Origin: Amycolatopsis sp. CA-128772
GTDB lineage: Bacteria > Actinomycetota > Actinomycetes > Mycobacteriales > Pseudonocardiaceae
Direction: 5' to 3'
DNA length: 64,000 nucleotides
Assembly: GCF_002904295.1 (NCBI RefSeq)
Contig: NZ_PPHG01000005.1
Span: 1 to 64,000, forward strand
Shown: piece by piece, positions 1 through 9,118 of the stretch
How the letters are laid out: each line of letters opens with the position of its first letter
Position numbering within the stretch: position 1 is the stretch's first letter
Notes under the pieces: model-generated
The model's input: only the letters and a program-made list of their open reading frames with translations
Told to the model about the DNA's origin: nothing
The model's database searches: none
Position numbers and translations under genes: made by a program

Positions 1-9
1 GTGGGGGTT

Positions 10-39
10 GCCGGGAATCGGCGAGTGCGGGTTCCCGGC
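10..39 (-). terminator. Hairpin 3' of the epoxide hydrolase gene
   Basis: Arms GCCGGGAA and TTCCCGGC form an 8-bp stem just past the stop codon of the minus-strand hydrolase gene. There is no T-run, which is common for actinobacterial terminators. The call rests on the inverted repeat and its position only. Confidence 0.4.
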
Positions 40-51
40 GGACCCTCGCCC

Positions 52-1752
52 TCAGGCAGTCCACTCGGGGTTGCGGCCCAGGTACCGCAGCAGTGACGAC
101 ACCGCGTCATCGGCGGTGGCCGGCTCCAAAGCCGGTGCGTATGCGAAGCCGCGCAGTGGCTCCGCCAGCTGCCTCGCCACCGGCAGCAGGTCCGCTGCCA
201 GCTTCGGCGTGAGCGGCGACGGCTGGCCCGTGGCCACCGCGATGTCCCATGCGTGGACCGCCGCGTCCAGGGCTGCCGCGCCTGCTGCCACCGGGGCCGG
301 GAGGGCGCCCTGCGGGAGGGGCGTGGGGACCTCCGTCGCCTCCGGGGATACCGTGGCGAATGCGGCCGCCGCGGCGGTCAGGGTTGGCTCCAGGAAGGCC
401 GCCGGTGCGTCGGGGAGGGCACCCGACGGGGAGAACGGGTCGAAGTCCGGGCCGCCCGAACCCGTGATGAAGGCTGCGTAGCCCAGCTGGTCGCCTGCTG
501 CGTGCTGGAGGACCTGGGTTGCGTTCCAGGCCTCGCACGGGGTCGGCGACGTCCAGTCGCTTACGCCCGCCACCGCCGATCGAAGGGCGTCGTGGGCGGC
601 CGTCAAGATCGGCCAGGGGCTCTTCAGGCTGGCGAAGAATCCGCGGATGTCGGACACCAATACCTCCGGGGCCTCGTGGGCCGCGTAGTGGCCCGCTGCG
701 TCGCGGGGGCCGCCTGCGGCCGTTGAGACGTTGTACGCGTTCCAGCTCACGATGTTCGCGTGGTCGCGGTCCGCGAAACGTCTGATCGACTGGAAGTCGC
801 CCGCGAACATGGCCAGGGCCGTCGGGACCGTTGTCGGGCCCTGGGGGGTCGCCGTCTGGTGGGCGTCTTCGTAGTAGAAGCGGATCGACGAGCCGCCCGT
901 GCGGGTCAGCCAGTACAGGGCCACGTTCGCCAGCACGAATTCCGGGTCCAGGTGCTCGCCGAACAGCTGGGCGTTCCACGCCAGCAGGCCCAGCGGCGAG
1001 TCCGCCAGCGCGAACGCCAGCGTGTGCGGCTGCTGGCTGTGCAACGTGTTGAACGAAAACATGTTCTCGTAAAACCACTGCAGGTGCGCGAGGGCCGCCT
1101 GGTCGGCCTCGCTCAGGTCCGCCATCTCCGCCGGGTCGCCCGACGGGAACGAGAACAGCTGCGTGACGTGCACGCCGACGACCTTCTCCGGCGCCAGCCG
1201 GCCGATCTCCGGGGAGATCATCGATCCCGCGTCGTTGCCCACCGCGCCGTACGTCTCGTAGCCGAGACGGCTCATCAGCTCGGCCCACGCCGCCGCCGTG
1301 CGGTGCGTGCCCCAGCCCGCCGCGGCCGTCGGGCCCGAGAAGCCGAAGCCCGGCAGGGACGGGATGACCAGGTGGAACGCCGGCTGGCCGGCCGACTCCG
1401 GCTCGGTCAGCGGCCCGATCACGTCGAGGTACTCGACGATCGACCCCGGCCAGCCGTGGGTCAGCACCAGCGGGGTCGCGTCCGGCCGGGACGACCGGAC
1501 GTGCAGGAAGTGGATGGTCTCGCCGTCGATCTCCGTCAGGAACTGCGGGTACGCGTTGAGCCGCGCCTCGAACGCCCGCCAGTCGAACTTCTCCAGCCAG
1601 TACTCGGCCAGCTCGCGCACCCGCCCGTTCGTGACGCCGTACTCCGCGGGCAGGTCGTCCGGCCACCGCGCGCCGCGCAGGCGGCTCTGCAGGTCGTCGA
1701 GGGCGGGCTGCGGGATCTCGGCGCGGAACGGGCGGAGGGCGGGGACCGTCAT
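52..1752 (-). CDS. Epoxide hydrolase fused to a TIGR03086/DinB-like domain
   Basis: The 566-aa protein has an EHN-type N-terminus (about 1-110), then an alpha/beta hydrolase core with HGWPGS (about 99-104) and the nucleophile motif GNDAGS, where Asp174 would attack the epoxide. The late His lies in GHYAAHEAP near 370. Residues from about 380 to the end match the TIGR03086 family, a DinB-like fold related to mycothiol-dependent enzymes, including an AVHAWDIAVATG motif. Such hydrolases usually stop near 380-400 aa, so this is a real fusion or a gene merger. The ATG was chosen because GAAGGAG lies 6 nt upstream. It is divergent from a TetR gene with operators between them, so it is probably that regulator's target. 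No signal peptide is visible, so it should be cytosolic. The substrate is unknown. Confidence 0.88.
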   Translation of the reverse strand: MTVPALRPFRAEIPQPALDDLQSRLRGARWPDDLPAEYGVTNGRVRELAEYWLEKFDWRAFEARLNAYPQFLTEIDGETIHFLHVRSSRPDATPLVLTHGWPGSIVEYLDVIGPLTEPESAGQPAFHLVIPSLPGFGFSGPTAAAGWGTHRTAAAWAELMSRLGYETYGAVGNDAGSMISPEIGRLAPEKVVGVHVTQLFSFPSGDPAEMADLSEADQAALAHLQWFYENMFSFNTLHSQQPHTLAFALADSPLGLLAWNAQLFGEHLDPEFVLANVALYWLTRTGGSSIRFYYEDAHQTATPQGPTTVPTALAMFAGDFQSIRRFADRDHANIVSWNAYNVSTAAGGPRDAAGHYAAHEAPEVLVSDIRGFFASLKSPWPILTAAHDALRSAVAGVSDWTSPTPCEAWNATQVLQHAAGDQLGYAAFITGSGGPDFDPFSPSGALPDAPAAFLEPTLTAAAAAFATVSPEATEVPTPLPQGALPAPVAAGAAALDAAVHAWDIAVATGQPSPLTPKLAADLLPVARQLAEPLRGFAYAPALEPATADDAVSSLLRYLGRNPEWTA

Positions 1753-1774
1753 GACTGGCTCCTTCGGGCGGAAC

Positions 1775-1819
1775 GGAATGCTTCGTTCCGAACTGTAGCA
1801 GACCGGAATGATCCGTTCC
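1775..1819. promoter_or_regulatory. Twin TetR operators in a divergent promoter
   Basis: Two 15-bp sites, GGAATGCTTCGTTCC (1775-1789) and GGAATGATCCGTTCC (1805-1819), share the palindromic pattern GGAAyGnnnCrTTCC. Their centres are 30 bp apart, about three helical turns. They fill the gap between the hydrolase and TetR start codons, so the TetR product probably represses both genes by binding here. Confidence 0.72.
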
Positions 1820-1836
1820 AGTGGTAATCTCGGCGG

Positions 1837-2478
1837 ATGCGCGAGACCGCCACGCCCGAGACCGCCCTGCCCGGCCGCCGAGGCCAGGCCGCCCGCAACA
1901 ACGTCCTCATCCTCGACGCCGCCCGGCACGTCTTCCTCGGCGATCCGAAGGCGCCGATCTCGCAGGTCGCCGAGCGCGCAGGGGTGGGGATCAGCGCGCT
2001 CTACCGCCGGTACCCGAGCAAGGAGATCCTGCTCCGCCACATCTGCCACGACGGGCTCCTCATGTACATCGGCGAGGCCGAGGTCGCCGCCGAGGAGCGG
2101 GACGCCTGGGCCGCCCTGACCGGGTTCCTCACCCGGGTCGTCGAGCTGGACGTGCACTCCCTGACCGTCCACCTCGCCGGCACGTTCACCCCGACCGACG
2201 AGATGGGCCGGGACGCGCGGCGGGCGGGCGAACTGACGGCGAAACTGGTCGAGCGCGCGCGCGAAACCGGGCGGCTGCGCCCGGACGCCGTCGCCGAGGA
2301 CCTCGGCATGATCCTCGAGTGCTGCGCCGCCATCCGCGTCGACGACCCGGAGCGCACGACGCAGCTGCGCCGCCGGTACCTCGCGCTGCTCGTCGAGGGG
2401 TTGTCGGCGCACGGCCCGGATCTGCCGGGCCCGCCGCCGCGCCCGGGTGAGATGAACGGCCGCTGGCGTCCCTCCTGA
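1837..2478 (+). CDS. TetR family transcriptional regulator
   Basis: The protein has 213 aa. A helix-turn-helix lies at about 40-65 (ISQVAERAGVGISALYRRYP), followed by a helical ligand-binding domain and a Pro-rich tail. The divergent position opposite the epoxide hydrolase and the two shared palindromes make it the likely local, autoregulated repressor. The inducer cannot be read from the sequence; an epoxide or aromatic substrate of the neighbour is a guess. The ATG lies just after operator 2, so the 5' UTR is very short. Confidence 0.88.
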   Translation: MRETATPETALPGRRGQAARNNVLILDAARHVFLGDPKAPISQVAERAGVGISALYRRYPSKEILLRHICHDGLLMYIGEAEVAAEERDAWAALTGFLTRVVELDVHSLTVHLAGTFTPTDEMGRDARRAGELTAKLVERARETGRLRPDAVAEDLGMILECCAAIRVDDPERTTQLRRRYLALLVEGLSAHGPDLPGPPPRPGEMNGRWRPS

Positions 2479-2612
2479 CGGCGGTGCCGCAACGCATCCG
2501 GATGGTGGTAACGATTTCCGGGAGTGCGACGACTGATCAGCGTCGGCTGTCCAAAAGACCCCAATGCACCATCAGTCAGAGCGGCATTCCCTCCCCGGAC
2601 CGGAACAGCGAG

Positions 2613-3488
2613 ATGACGACTATGCAAAGAAGCTGGCGACGGACCACGATCCTGTCCTCGGTGGCCGCACTGGCCACGGCGTTCATCGCAATCGCCCCCG
2701 CCGCGCAGGCGGACACGCCCACCAGCGCCGTCGAAGTCAGTCCCACCACGGTGCTGCCGGGACAGACATTCACGGTGACGCAAACAATTCACAATCCCAC
2801 CGATTTCACGGTGACTTTCGCGAAGGGCGCCATTTACGGCACCCCGACCGCGATCACCGATGTCGTCGACGTCGTGTCCTGCACCAACACGACCGCGGTC
2901 GGCTGCTTCCAGGCCGGGAGCAGCTACCGTGCCGCGTTCGGCGACCTCGCGGCGGGCGGCACGAAGACCACGGTGTGGACCCTGCGCGTCAAGGACACCG
3001 CGGCGCCGGGCCAGTTCACGCTGCAGCACCAGTTCGTCGGCGACAACTACTCCTTCGACACCCTCGACGGCCCGGTGATCACCATCGCGGATCCGTCGGC
3101 CCAGGCCGACGTCAAGGTCGGGCTCGGCGCCACCGGGCACGGCGGGCTGAACGCGCGCATCGACTACACGGTGACCGTGACGAACACCGGCCCGTCCGCG
3201 GCGACCGGAATCCGGGTCGTGGTCACGTATCCCGCGGGCCTGTCGTTCGCCAGCGGCTCCGGGTGCGTCCGCGTCGGCACCACCCGGACCGTGAACTGCG
3301 ACGTCGCTTCGCTGGCCAGCGGTGCCTCCGTGACGCCGAAGTTCTCCGTCAACGGCGGCCTGCTCGCGCTCGGTTCGTACACCGCGACGGCGGTGCGGAC
3401 GGCGAGTTCGCCCGCGGATCCCAACAGCGCCAACAACAGCGCGTCGAAGACGTGCTCGGCGCTCACCGGGCTCGTCGTGACCTGCTGA
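2613..3488 (+). CDS. Secreted protein with a DUF11-type repeat
   Basis: The 291-aa product starts MTTMQRSWRR and has a Sec signal peptide with a hydrophobic stretch to about residue 28 and an AQA-like cleavage site. Two beta-sandwich modules follow. The second, about 165-280, carries the DUF11 signature (YTVTVTNTGPSAATGIRV, later DPNSANNSA). DUF11 modules are common in cell-surface and secreted actinobacterial proteins and have no enzymatic role. The frame stays open 43 codons further upstream, but only the chosen start gives a signal peptide. A second ATG three codons later is also possible. Function is unknown. Confidence 0.78.
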   Translation: MTTMQRSWRRTTILSSVAALATAFIAIAPAAQADTPTSAVEVSPTTVLPGQTFTVTQTIHNPTDFTVTFAKGAIYGTPTAITDVVDVVSCTNTTAVGCFQAGSSYRAAFGDLAAGGTKTTVWTLRVKDTAAPGQFTLQHQFVGDNYSFDTLDGPVITIADPSAQADVKVGLGATGHGGLNARIDYTVTVTNTGPSAATGIRVVVTYPAGLSFASGSGCVRVGTTRTVNCDVASLASGASVTPKFSVNGGLLALGSYTATAVRTASSPADPNSANNSASKTCSALTGLVVTC

Positions 3489-3503
3489 GGGTTCGCGAGA
3501 GGT

Positions 3504-3545
3504 GAACCGGGCTCGTGTCCTCCGCCAGGGACGCGGGCCCGGTTC
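3504..3545. terminator. Bidirectional terminator
   Basis: A 9-bp stem (GAACCGGGC / GCCCGGTTC) is supported by an inner CGTGTCC/GGGACGCG pairing and is followed by GCGTTTT on the plus strand. It lies between the convergent DUF11 and protease genes. Confidence 0.7.
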
Positions 3546-3551
3546 GCGTTT

Positions 3552-4328
3552 TCAGCCGGTGACCGACGCGTAGAGCTTCGCGATGTCGTCGTCGAAATAC
3601 GGGCTGTAGGACACGTCCGGCGTGTCCCCGCCGAGCTCGAAACCGCCGATCACGCCGATCACCGCGCCGCCGGTCACCCACGGCCCGCCGCTGGTTCCGT
3701 CGGGGAAACCGGGGCACGCGACGCGCAGCTGATACGTGTCGGCCTGCGTCGTGTTCCCCTCGCAAACCACCGGGGAATCGGTGGTGCCGGGGTAGCCCGT
3801 GAGGGTGATCCGGTGCTGGAATCCGCGGTCCGTGCCGAGCACGTTCGCGCCGGTGAGGCTTTCCAGCGACGCGGAATTGCCGGCCTGCCGCACGGTGAGG
3901 AACGCGAAATCCAGGTCCGGGTCGGCCGAGGACGTCCAGCCGTCGGCGACGGCCACCGAAGTCACCGTCCACATCCCGAACGGCGTGACGCCGTCGTGGT
4001 AGCCCGGGGCGAAGGTCATGCCGTCCTTGACGCAGTGCGCGGCGGTCAGGACGAGGTCGCCGGCGGCGGAGTGCACGACGCTCGCCGTGCAGAAGTGGCT
4101 GCCGTTCGCGAACAACGCGCCGACCGCGGAAGCCGCGGGCTTGGCCGAAGGCGCGGCGGCAGCGGCTGCGGCGGCGGCAGCGGGTGCAGGAGCGGCCGGG
4201 GCGGCGGCCGGCGCGCCCGCGGCGTAGGCGTCGTCGGCGGTCGTGTCGGTGCCGACGACCAGGCCGGTCCCGAGGACCAGCAGGGTCGCCGCGGCCGTCA
4301 GCGCGGGCCGGAGGAACTTGATCGCCAC
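3552..4328 (-). CDS. Secreted trypsin-like (S1) serine protease
   Basis: The protein has 258 aa with an N-terminal hydrophobic export signal (about 5-27), an Ala/Pro linker (about 37-66) and a chymotrypsin-fold domain. The catalytic triad is visible: His98 in TAAHC, Asp140 (or Asp138) in PDLDFAF, and Ser213 in GTSGGP. Two cysteine pairs fit disulfides of an extracellular enzyme. The linker could be a short propeptide or a wall-spanning spacer. The gene is monocistronic, ends at a shared terminator and has direct repeats about 50-100 nt upstream that may be regulatory. Confidence 0.88.
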   Translation of the reverse strand: MAIKFLRPALTAAATLLVLGTGLVVGTDTTADDAYAAGAPAAAPAAPAPAAAAAAAAAAPSAKPAASAVGALFANGSHFCTASVVHSAAGDLVLTAAHCVKDGMTFAPGYHDGVTPFGMWTVTSVAVADGWTSSADPDLDFAFLTVRQAGNSASLESLTGANVLGTDRGFQHRITLTGYPGTTDSPVVCEGNTTQADTYQLRVACPGFPDGTSGGPWVTGGAVIGVIGGFELGGDTPDVSYSPYFDDDIAKLYASVTG

Positions 4329-4378
4329 CTCTTCAGATCACCACAGCACCGCCGGATCCGCAGCGTACGGAGGCGGAT

Positions 4379-4425
4379 GCACAGCGACTTCACAATGTCG
4401 GGCCGGATGGCACAGCGTCTTCACA
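4379..4425 (-). promoter_or_regulatory. Paired direct repeats upstream of the protease gene
   Basis: A 16-bp sequence (plus strand GCACAGCGwCTTCACA) occurs at 4379-4394 and 4410-4425, with starts 31 bp apart. Read on the protease strand, each copy holds two TGTG half-sites 11 bp apart. One-turn tandem half-sites are typical of OmpR/PhoB-type response-regulator boxes. The site sits 51-97 nt upstream of the protease start. The binding protein is unknown. Confidence 0.5.
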
Positions 4426-4471
4426 GCGCCCGCCGATGGACTCCGGCCCGGACCAAGTCACCGACGCGGTT

Positions 4472-7207
4472 TCACTCCGGCGTGAGACCCCGGCGATGTG
4501 CCCAGGCCGCCACCTCGGTCCGGTTCGCCAGGCCCAGCTTGGCCAGCACGCTGCGGACGTGGCTTTCCACCGTGCGCTCGGAAAGCACCAGCCGGCGGGC
4601 GATCTGGCGGTTGCTCAGCGCGCCGGCCACCAGGGCCGCGACCTCCCGTTCCCGCCCGGTCAGCGGGTCGGCCCGGTCGAGCACCGCCGTGGCCTTGCGC
4701 AGCCAGCCCGGCATGCCGAGCCGGCGGGCTTCGTCGGCCGCTTGGCGGGCCAGGGTTTCCGCGCGCGGGAGCTCGCCGAGGGCCGTCAGCTCGGCGGCCA
4801 GGCGGATGCGGTTGTGCACGACGTACGGCCGGGCGCCGAGCCGCGTGTCCCACGCGATCGCCTCCTCGAACAGCGAGGCGGCTTCGGCGTGCCGGCCCAG
4901 GAGCGCGGCGAGGCGGGCGGACCAGCTGCTGGAGCAGTCGCTGCAGAACGTGCCCGCGCCACCCGAGCCGACCGGCGGGGCCCCGGCCAGCCGCCCGGCG
5001 AGCCACTCCGCCGTTTCGACGTCCTCGAACGCCTCCAGCAGCGGCAGCAGGTTCGGCGCGATTCCCGGGGCCTGGCCGAGGAAGTCGGGGTCGCGCAGGC
5101 GCGGGCGCAGTGCGTCGTAGGCCGCGCGTGCCTCGTCGCGGCGGCCGTCGACCAGGGCGCAGAGCGGGCGGGAGATGACCGTGATCGGCAGGGGTGGCGC
5201 GATGGCCAGGAGCTCGTCGTAGCCGTCGGGCAGCTCGGCCGGGTCGCCGACGACGTCGGCCAGCTGCTGCGCGAACGCGAACGACATCCCGGCGGCGGAC
5301 CGGTCCTCGGCCAGCTCCGCCGCCGCGAGCTCGCCCGCCAGCCGGTTCTGCGCGCGGGCCTCGGCGAACGCGCCGCGGTAGGCCGCGACCGACGCCCGCA
5401 GCCGCAGCTCGTGCCAGCGAATCAGCGGCAGGCGGGTCGTCGCGGCCAGCGCCGCGATCGCGGCCAGCTCGGTGTCGACGACGGAGACCGTGCCGACCTC
5501 GAAGGCCGCGTCCAGCCGCCACTTGTGCCCCCACAGCGCCACCAGCGGCCGTCCGGTGCCGCCCAGTGACACGGCGAGCGCGCCGAACCGCAGCCGTTCG
5601 GCCAGCGGCAGCTCGAACGGGCGGATCTTCAGCCGGGCGCGGACGGCGTCGAGCCGCGCCTCCTGGCCGCCGGACAGCTCCGCCAGCTCCAGCGCCTCGT
5701 CCGCGGCCTTGACGGCCTCGGTCGCCCGCCCGTAGTCGGCGGTCACGGCGGCGGACTGGGCCAGCAGCTTCGCCCGCACGGCCGGGTCCGCGTCCGGGCC
5801 GAGCACCGCCAGCGCGGACTCCGTCAGCTCGGCCATCCCCGGCAGCAGGTCGGGCGCCGAGGTGTCCCGGACGACGAGCGCCGCCGCAGCCACCAGCGCC
5901 GGATCGGACGTCAGCCCGGCGGCCTCACGCGCGTGGCCGAAGCTGCGGGCGAACCGGCCCGCCCGGTACTCGGCCGTCGCGAGGTCGACGAGCAGGGCGG
6001 CGAGCCCGTCGCGGGGGCCCGCGCGGCGGCGGCAGTCGAGCGCGAGAGTGAGAAACCGCGCGGCCTCGGCGAAGGCGAGCGCGCGGGTCGCGTCCCGGGC
6101 CGCCGCCTCGGCCCACCCCGCCGCCCGGACGAGGGCGTCCGGGGTCGCCGCCGAACGCAGCCAGTGCCCGGCCACCACGCCCGGTTCGGCCCGGTGTTCC
6201 AGCGCGGCCGCCGTCCGGGCGTGCAGGTCCTCGCGGACGCCCTGGTCGAGGTCGGCGTAGATGCCGTCGCGCACGACGGCGTGGGCGAACCGCCGGGACC
6301 CGGCGTCGGCGGGCCGCAGCACCCCGGCGCGGACCGCGCGGTCGAGCGCCGTGACGACCTCGGGCACCGGGCGCCCGGCGACCTCGGCGACGACGTGCGC
6401 GTCGACCTCCTCGCCGAGGACCGACGCAATCGCCAGCAGGTCCCGCGTCCCCGCGTCCAGCCCGGCGACGGTGGTGCGGACGAGGTGCCGCAGCTCGGCC
6501 TCGCCGTCGCCGTTCGCCGAGGAACGCGCGACCGCCTTGAGGTACAGCGGGTTGCCGCCCGAACGCCGCAGCGCGTCGCCCGCGTCGGCACCCGCGCGGC
6601 CGACCCCGGCGAGGTAGGCCCGGACGTCGGGTTCGGTCAGCGGGTCCAGGCGCAGGCTCTCCGTGCCCGGCCGGGCCAGCAACTCGGGCAAGGCATCGAA
6701 AAGGGGGCTCGCCGGGCCGGTGTCGCGGTAGGTCGCGACCACGGCCAGCCGCGACCGGCGGACCTCGCCGGCGAGGTGCCGCAGCAGCCGCAGAGACGCC
6801 TCGTCGGCCCAGTGCACGTCTTCGAGGACCACGACCAGACCGGCCGGTGCCGCCGCGGCGACCAGCGCGTCGGCCGCCACCGCGACGAACCGGAACCGGG
6901 CCGCGACCAGGTCGGTGCCGTCGCGGTCGTCCAGCTCGGCCAGGGCGCGGGAGACCGCCGCGCCCGCCTCGGGCAGCGCCTGCAGCACCCGGCGCCACGG
7001 CCACAGCGGCGGCGCGCCCGGATCGTCGACGCACCGGCCCCAGACGGCGGCCGGGCCGGTGACCGCCTCGGCCAGCCGGGTCTTGCCGATCCCCGCCGGG
7101 CCGCCGACGAGCACCACCGCGCCGGTCCCGCCGGCCGCGGCCGCGAGCCACGCCCGCAGGTCGGCCGCGGCACCGGCCCGCCCGACGAACGGCTCGCTGC
7201 GCGTCAC
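4472..7207 (-). CDS. LuxR-family transcriptional regulator with AAA ATPase (LAL type)
   Basis: This is a large regulator of about 911 aa. An N-terminal ATPase carries the Walker A motif GGPAGIGKT (about 35-43) and a Walker B-like [12 protein letters not shown] long helical, TPR-like middle follows, and a C-terminal GerE/LuxR HTH ([20 protein letters not shown] onward) fills the last 60 residues. I chose the GTG giving [10 protein letters not shown] because family members start just before this motif; an in-frame ATG 14 codons upstream (at 7249) is the alternative. LAL regulators activate pathways in response to a bound signal. The target here is unclear; the divergent gene at 7318 is one candidate. 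Confidence 0.85.
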   Translation of the reverse strand: MTRSEPFVGRAGAAADLRAWLAAAAGGTGAVVLVGGPAGIGKTRLAEAVTGPAAVWGRCVDDPGAPPLWPWRRVLQALPEAGAAVSRALAELDDRDGTDLVAARFRFVAVAADALVAAAAPAGLVVVLEDVHWADEASLRLLRHLAGEVRRSRLAVVATYRDTGPASPLFDALPELLARPGTESLRLDPLTEPDVRAYLAGVGRAGADAGDALRRSGGNPLYLKAVARSSANGDGEAELRHLVRTTVAGLDAGTRDLLAIASVLGEEVDAHVVAEVAGRPVPEVVTALDRAVRAGVLRPADAGSRRFAHAVVRDGIYADLDQGVREDLHARTAAALEHRAEPGVVAGHWLRSAATPDALVRAAGWAEAAARDATRALAFAEAARFLTLALDCRRRAGPRDGLAALLVDLATAEYRAGRFARSFGHAREAAGLTSDPALVAAAALVVRDTSAPDLLPGMAELTESALAVLGPDADPAVRAKLLAQSAAVTADYGRATEAVKAADEALELAELSGGQEARLDAVRARLKIRPFELPLAERLRFGALAVSLGGTGRPLVALWGHKWRLDAAFEVGTVSVVDTELAAIAALAATTRLPLIRWHELRLRASVAAYRGAFAEARAQNRLAGELAAAELAEDRSAAGMSFAFAQQLADVVGDPAELPDGYDELLAIAPPLPITVISRPLCALVDGRRDEARAAYDALRPRLRDPDFLGQAPGIAPNLLPLLEAFEDVETAEWLAGRLAGAPPVGSGGAGTFCSDCSSSWSARLAALLGRHAEAASLFEEAIAWDTRLGARPYVVHNRIRLAAELTALGELPRAETLARQAADEARRLGMPGWLRKATAVLDRADPLTGREREVAALVAGALSNRQIARRLVLSERTVESHVRSVLAKLGLANRTEVAAWAHRRGLTPE

Positions 7208-7317
7208 CCGGGCAGTATCCCCTTTGCGTGGCCTTCTCCGTACTGGCACTGATGCCCGCCGGCGCCGTTGGCGGCGAGAGTCGTCCCCAGCAGCCGACCA
7301 GCGAAAAGGAGCATCCG

Positions 7318-7875
7318 ATGCACGCCACGATCCACCAGTTCCGAAGCCCGCTGGGGGCCCACGACCTCGGCGCGGGCGCCCTGGGCGCCGCCACGCTCAC
7401 CCAGCTGGGTGGCCAGGCCGGCGCCGTCGTCACCTTCTGGCCCGACGCCGCGACAGCGGGCGAAGCCGCGGCCCGCCGTCCCGGCGGCACCACCTGGCTC
7501 GACACCGGTGTCTACCGGGTCGCCGACGTGCACTCGGCGTCGGACGCGGCCGCCTACGCCCAGATCACCTGGTTCGACGGGCCCCGCGGCGCCGACCAGT
7601 CGGCCGCCGAGCAGCGTGCCGGCCGCGAGCGCATCCGGCCCGCCGTCCGGGACATCGAGGGCGTCGGCACGACGTACGCCCTGCTCGCCGAAGACCGGGC
7701 GCTGGTCGTCGTGGGGTTCACGGCGTCGCTGGCGGTGGTCGAAGCCGTCCAGGACGCGATCATGGGCACCGAGCTGCTGCCCGGCGAGGACCCGGCGCTG
7801 CTGCCCGGCCCGGACCGGGTCGAACTGCACCGCGTGCGGCATGCGGCCTTGCCGGCGACGGCGGGTGCGCGATGA
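7318..7875 (+). CDS. Hypothetical protein, possible dimeric alpha/beta-barrel fold
   Basis: The 185-aa cytosolic protein has no signal peptide or membrane segment. The start is set by AAAAGGAG upstream of the ATG. Alternating strands and helices and an internal similarity of halves ([36 protein letters not shown]) suggest an ABM-like ferredoxin fold, but this is a weak inference. Its stop overlaps the start of the YceI gene (ATGA), so the two are translationally coupled. I do not recognise the family. Confidence 0.7.
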   Translation: MHATIHQFRSPLGAHDLGAGALGAATLTQLGGQAGAVVTFWPDAATAGEAAARRPGGTTWLDTGVYRVADVHSASDAAAYAQITWFDGPRGADQSAAEQRAGRERIRPAVRDIEGVGTTYALLAEDRALVVVGFTASLAVVEAVQDAIMGTELLPGEDPALLPGPDRVELHRVRHAALPATAGAR

Positions 7876-8378
7876 GCCCGCACACCGCGCCCGCGCTGCG
7901 CGCCGGCACCTGGACCGTCCGCGGTGGACGGACGACGGCGGCCTTCGAGGTCCGCAACTTCGGGTTCAACCGGGTCCGCGGCACGATCCCGGTCCGCGCG
8001 GGCACGGTCGAGGTGACCACGGCCGGGGTGACGGCGGTGCACGCCGAACTCGACCTCGGCGCCCTCGACACGCGCAACCCGCGCCGCGACGCCGACCTGC
8101 GCAAACCCAGCCTCCTGGACAGCGCCGACCGGCCGGAGCTGACGTTCACGGCCACCGGCGTCCACCGGCGCGACGACGGCTGGGAGGTGGCCGGCGAGCT
8201 GCGGCTGCGCGGGACGTCGTGCCCCCTGACGCTGACCGCCGAGCCGAGCGCCGGCGGGACGCGCGTCCGGGCGACCGGGACGTTCGACCGGGCGCCGCTG
8301 GGCCTGCGGGTGCCGCGGGCGGTGATCGGCCGGTACATCCGGATCGTCGTCGAGGCGGAGCTCGAGCCGCCTAGCTGA
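7872..8378 (+). CDS. YceI family protein
   Basis: The 168-aa protein matches the YceI lipocalin-like fold: GTWTVRGGRTTAAFEVRNFGFNRVRGTIPV at the start, then a core motif near LTFTATGV and a C-terminal strand ending in IRIVVEAEL. YceI proteins bind polyisoprenoid-like ligands; many are periplasmic, but this one has no signal peptide. It is coupled by an ATGA overlap to the upstream hypothetical gene. Its last 8 nt overlap the 3' end of the convergent rhomboid gene. Confidence 0.85.
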   Translation: MSPHTAPALRAGTWTVRGGRTTAAFEVRNFGFNRVRGTIPVRAGTVEVTTAGVTAVHAELDLGALDTRNPRRDADLRKPSLLDSADRPELTFTATGVHRRDDGWEVAGELRLRGTSCPLTLTAEPSAGGTRVRATGTFDRAPLGLRVPRAVIGRYIRIVVEAELEPPS

Positions 8379-9018
8379 GGTCCCGGGGGAGGAGGGCGGT
8401 CGCCGGGTCGGGGGCGGCGACCGCCTTGGGCCGCCGGTCGCGGAAGAGCCAGCCGCCGACGATGCCGCCGGCGAACCCGAAGAGGTGACCCTGCCAGCTG
8501 ACCCGCTCGTCGGTGGGCAGCAGGGAGGTGAACTGGTAGGCGAAGCACAGCGCCATCACCAGCCCGATCACGATGTCGATCGGGTGCCGGTCGAACAGCC
8601 CGCGCACGATGACGTAGCCGAAGTAGCCGAACAGCAGGCCGCTGGCGCCGACCGTGACCGAGTTCGACGGCGCGGTGAACCACACGCCGAGGCCGCTGGC
8701 CACGATGATCAGCGCACTCACGCCGAACCACTTCTTCACCCCGCGGTAGGCGGCGAGGAACCCGAAGATGAACAGCGGCCCGGAGTTGGCCTCGATGTGC
8801 CCCCAGCTGGAGTGCATGAACGGCGCGGTCAGGACGTCCGGCAGCGACCCCGGGTCCCGCGGCTCGATGCCGAGGTCCCGGCCCAGGTCGTAGCCGTCGA
8901 CGGCGTTGACGATCTGCACCAGCCACAGCACGGCCAGCAGGCCGACCATCACCCACAGGGCCTTCTTGGCCTCGGCGATCATCGATTCGGCTTCGCTGCG
9001 GGCCGGATCCTCGCTCAT
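8371..9018 (-). CDS. Rhomboid-family intramembrane protease
   Basis: The 215-aa protein has about six membrane segments. Diagnostic features are HSSWGHIEANSGPLFIFG (loop and TM2 pattern), the catalytic Ser in GASGLLFG (about 130) and the partner His in WQGHLFGFAGG (about 188). The usual Asn of the HxxxN oxyanion motif is retained as EANSG. The start is fixed by GGGGGAA just upstream of the ATG. Substrates are unknown. The gene is monocistronic and its tail overlaps the convergent yceI-like gene. Confidence 0.85.
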   Translation of the reverse strand: MSEDPARSEAESMIAEAKKALWVMVGLLAVLWLVQIVNAVDGYDLGRDLGIEPRDPGSLPDVLTAPFMHSSWGHIEANSGPLFIFGFLAAYRGVKKWFGVSALIIVASGLGVWFTAPSNSVTVGASGLLFGYFGYVIVRGLFDRHPIDIVIGLVMALCFAYQFTSLLPTDERVSWQGHLFGFAGGIVGGWLFRDRRPKAVAAPDPATALLPRDLS

Positions 9019-9118
9019 TTCGTTCCCCCTGCTCGGTTGGCGCGCGCCCGAGGATAACCGCCGCGGGACCCCCGACGCGGCGTTTCGGACCCAGCCGTGA
9101 CCTGGCAGGGTTGGGCGC

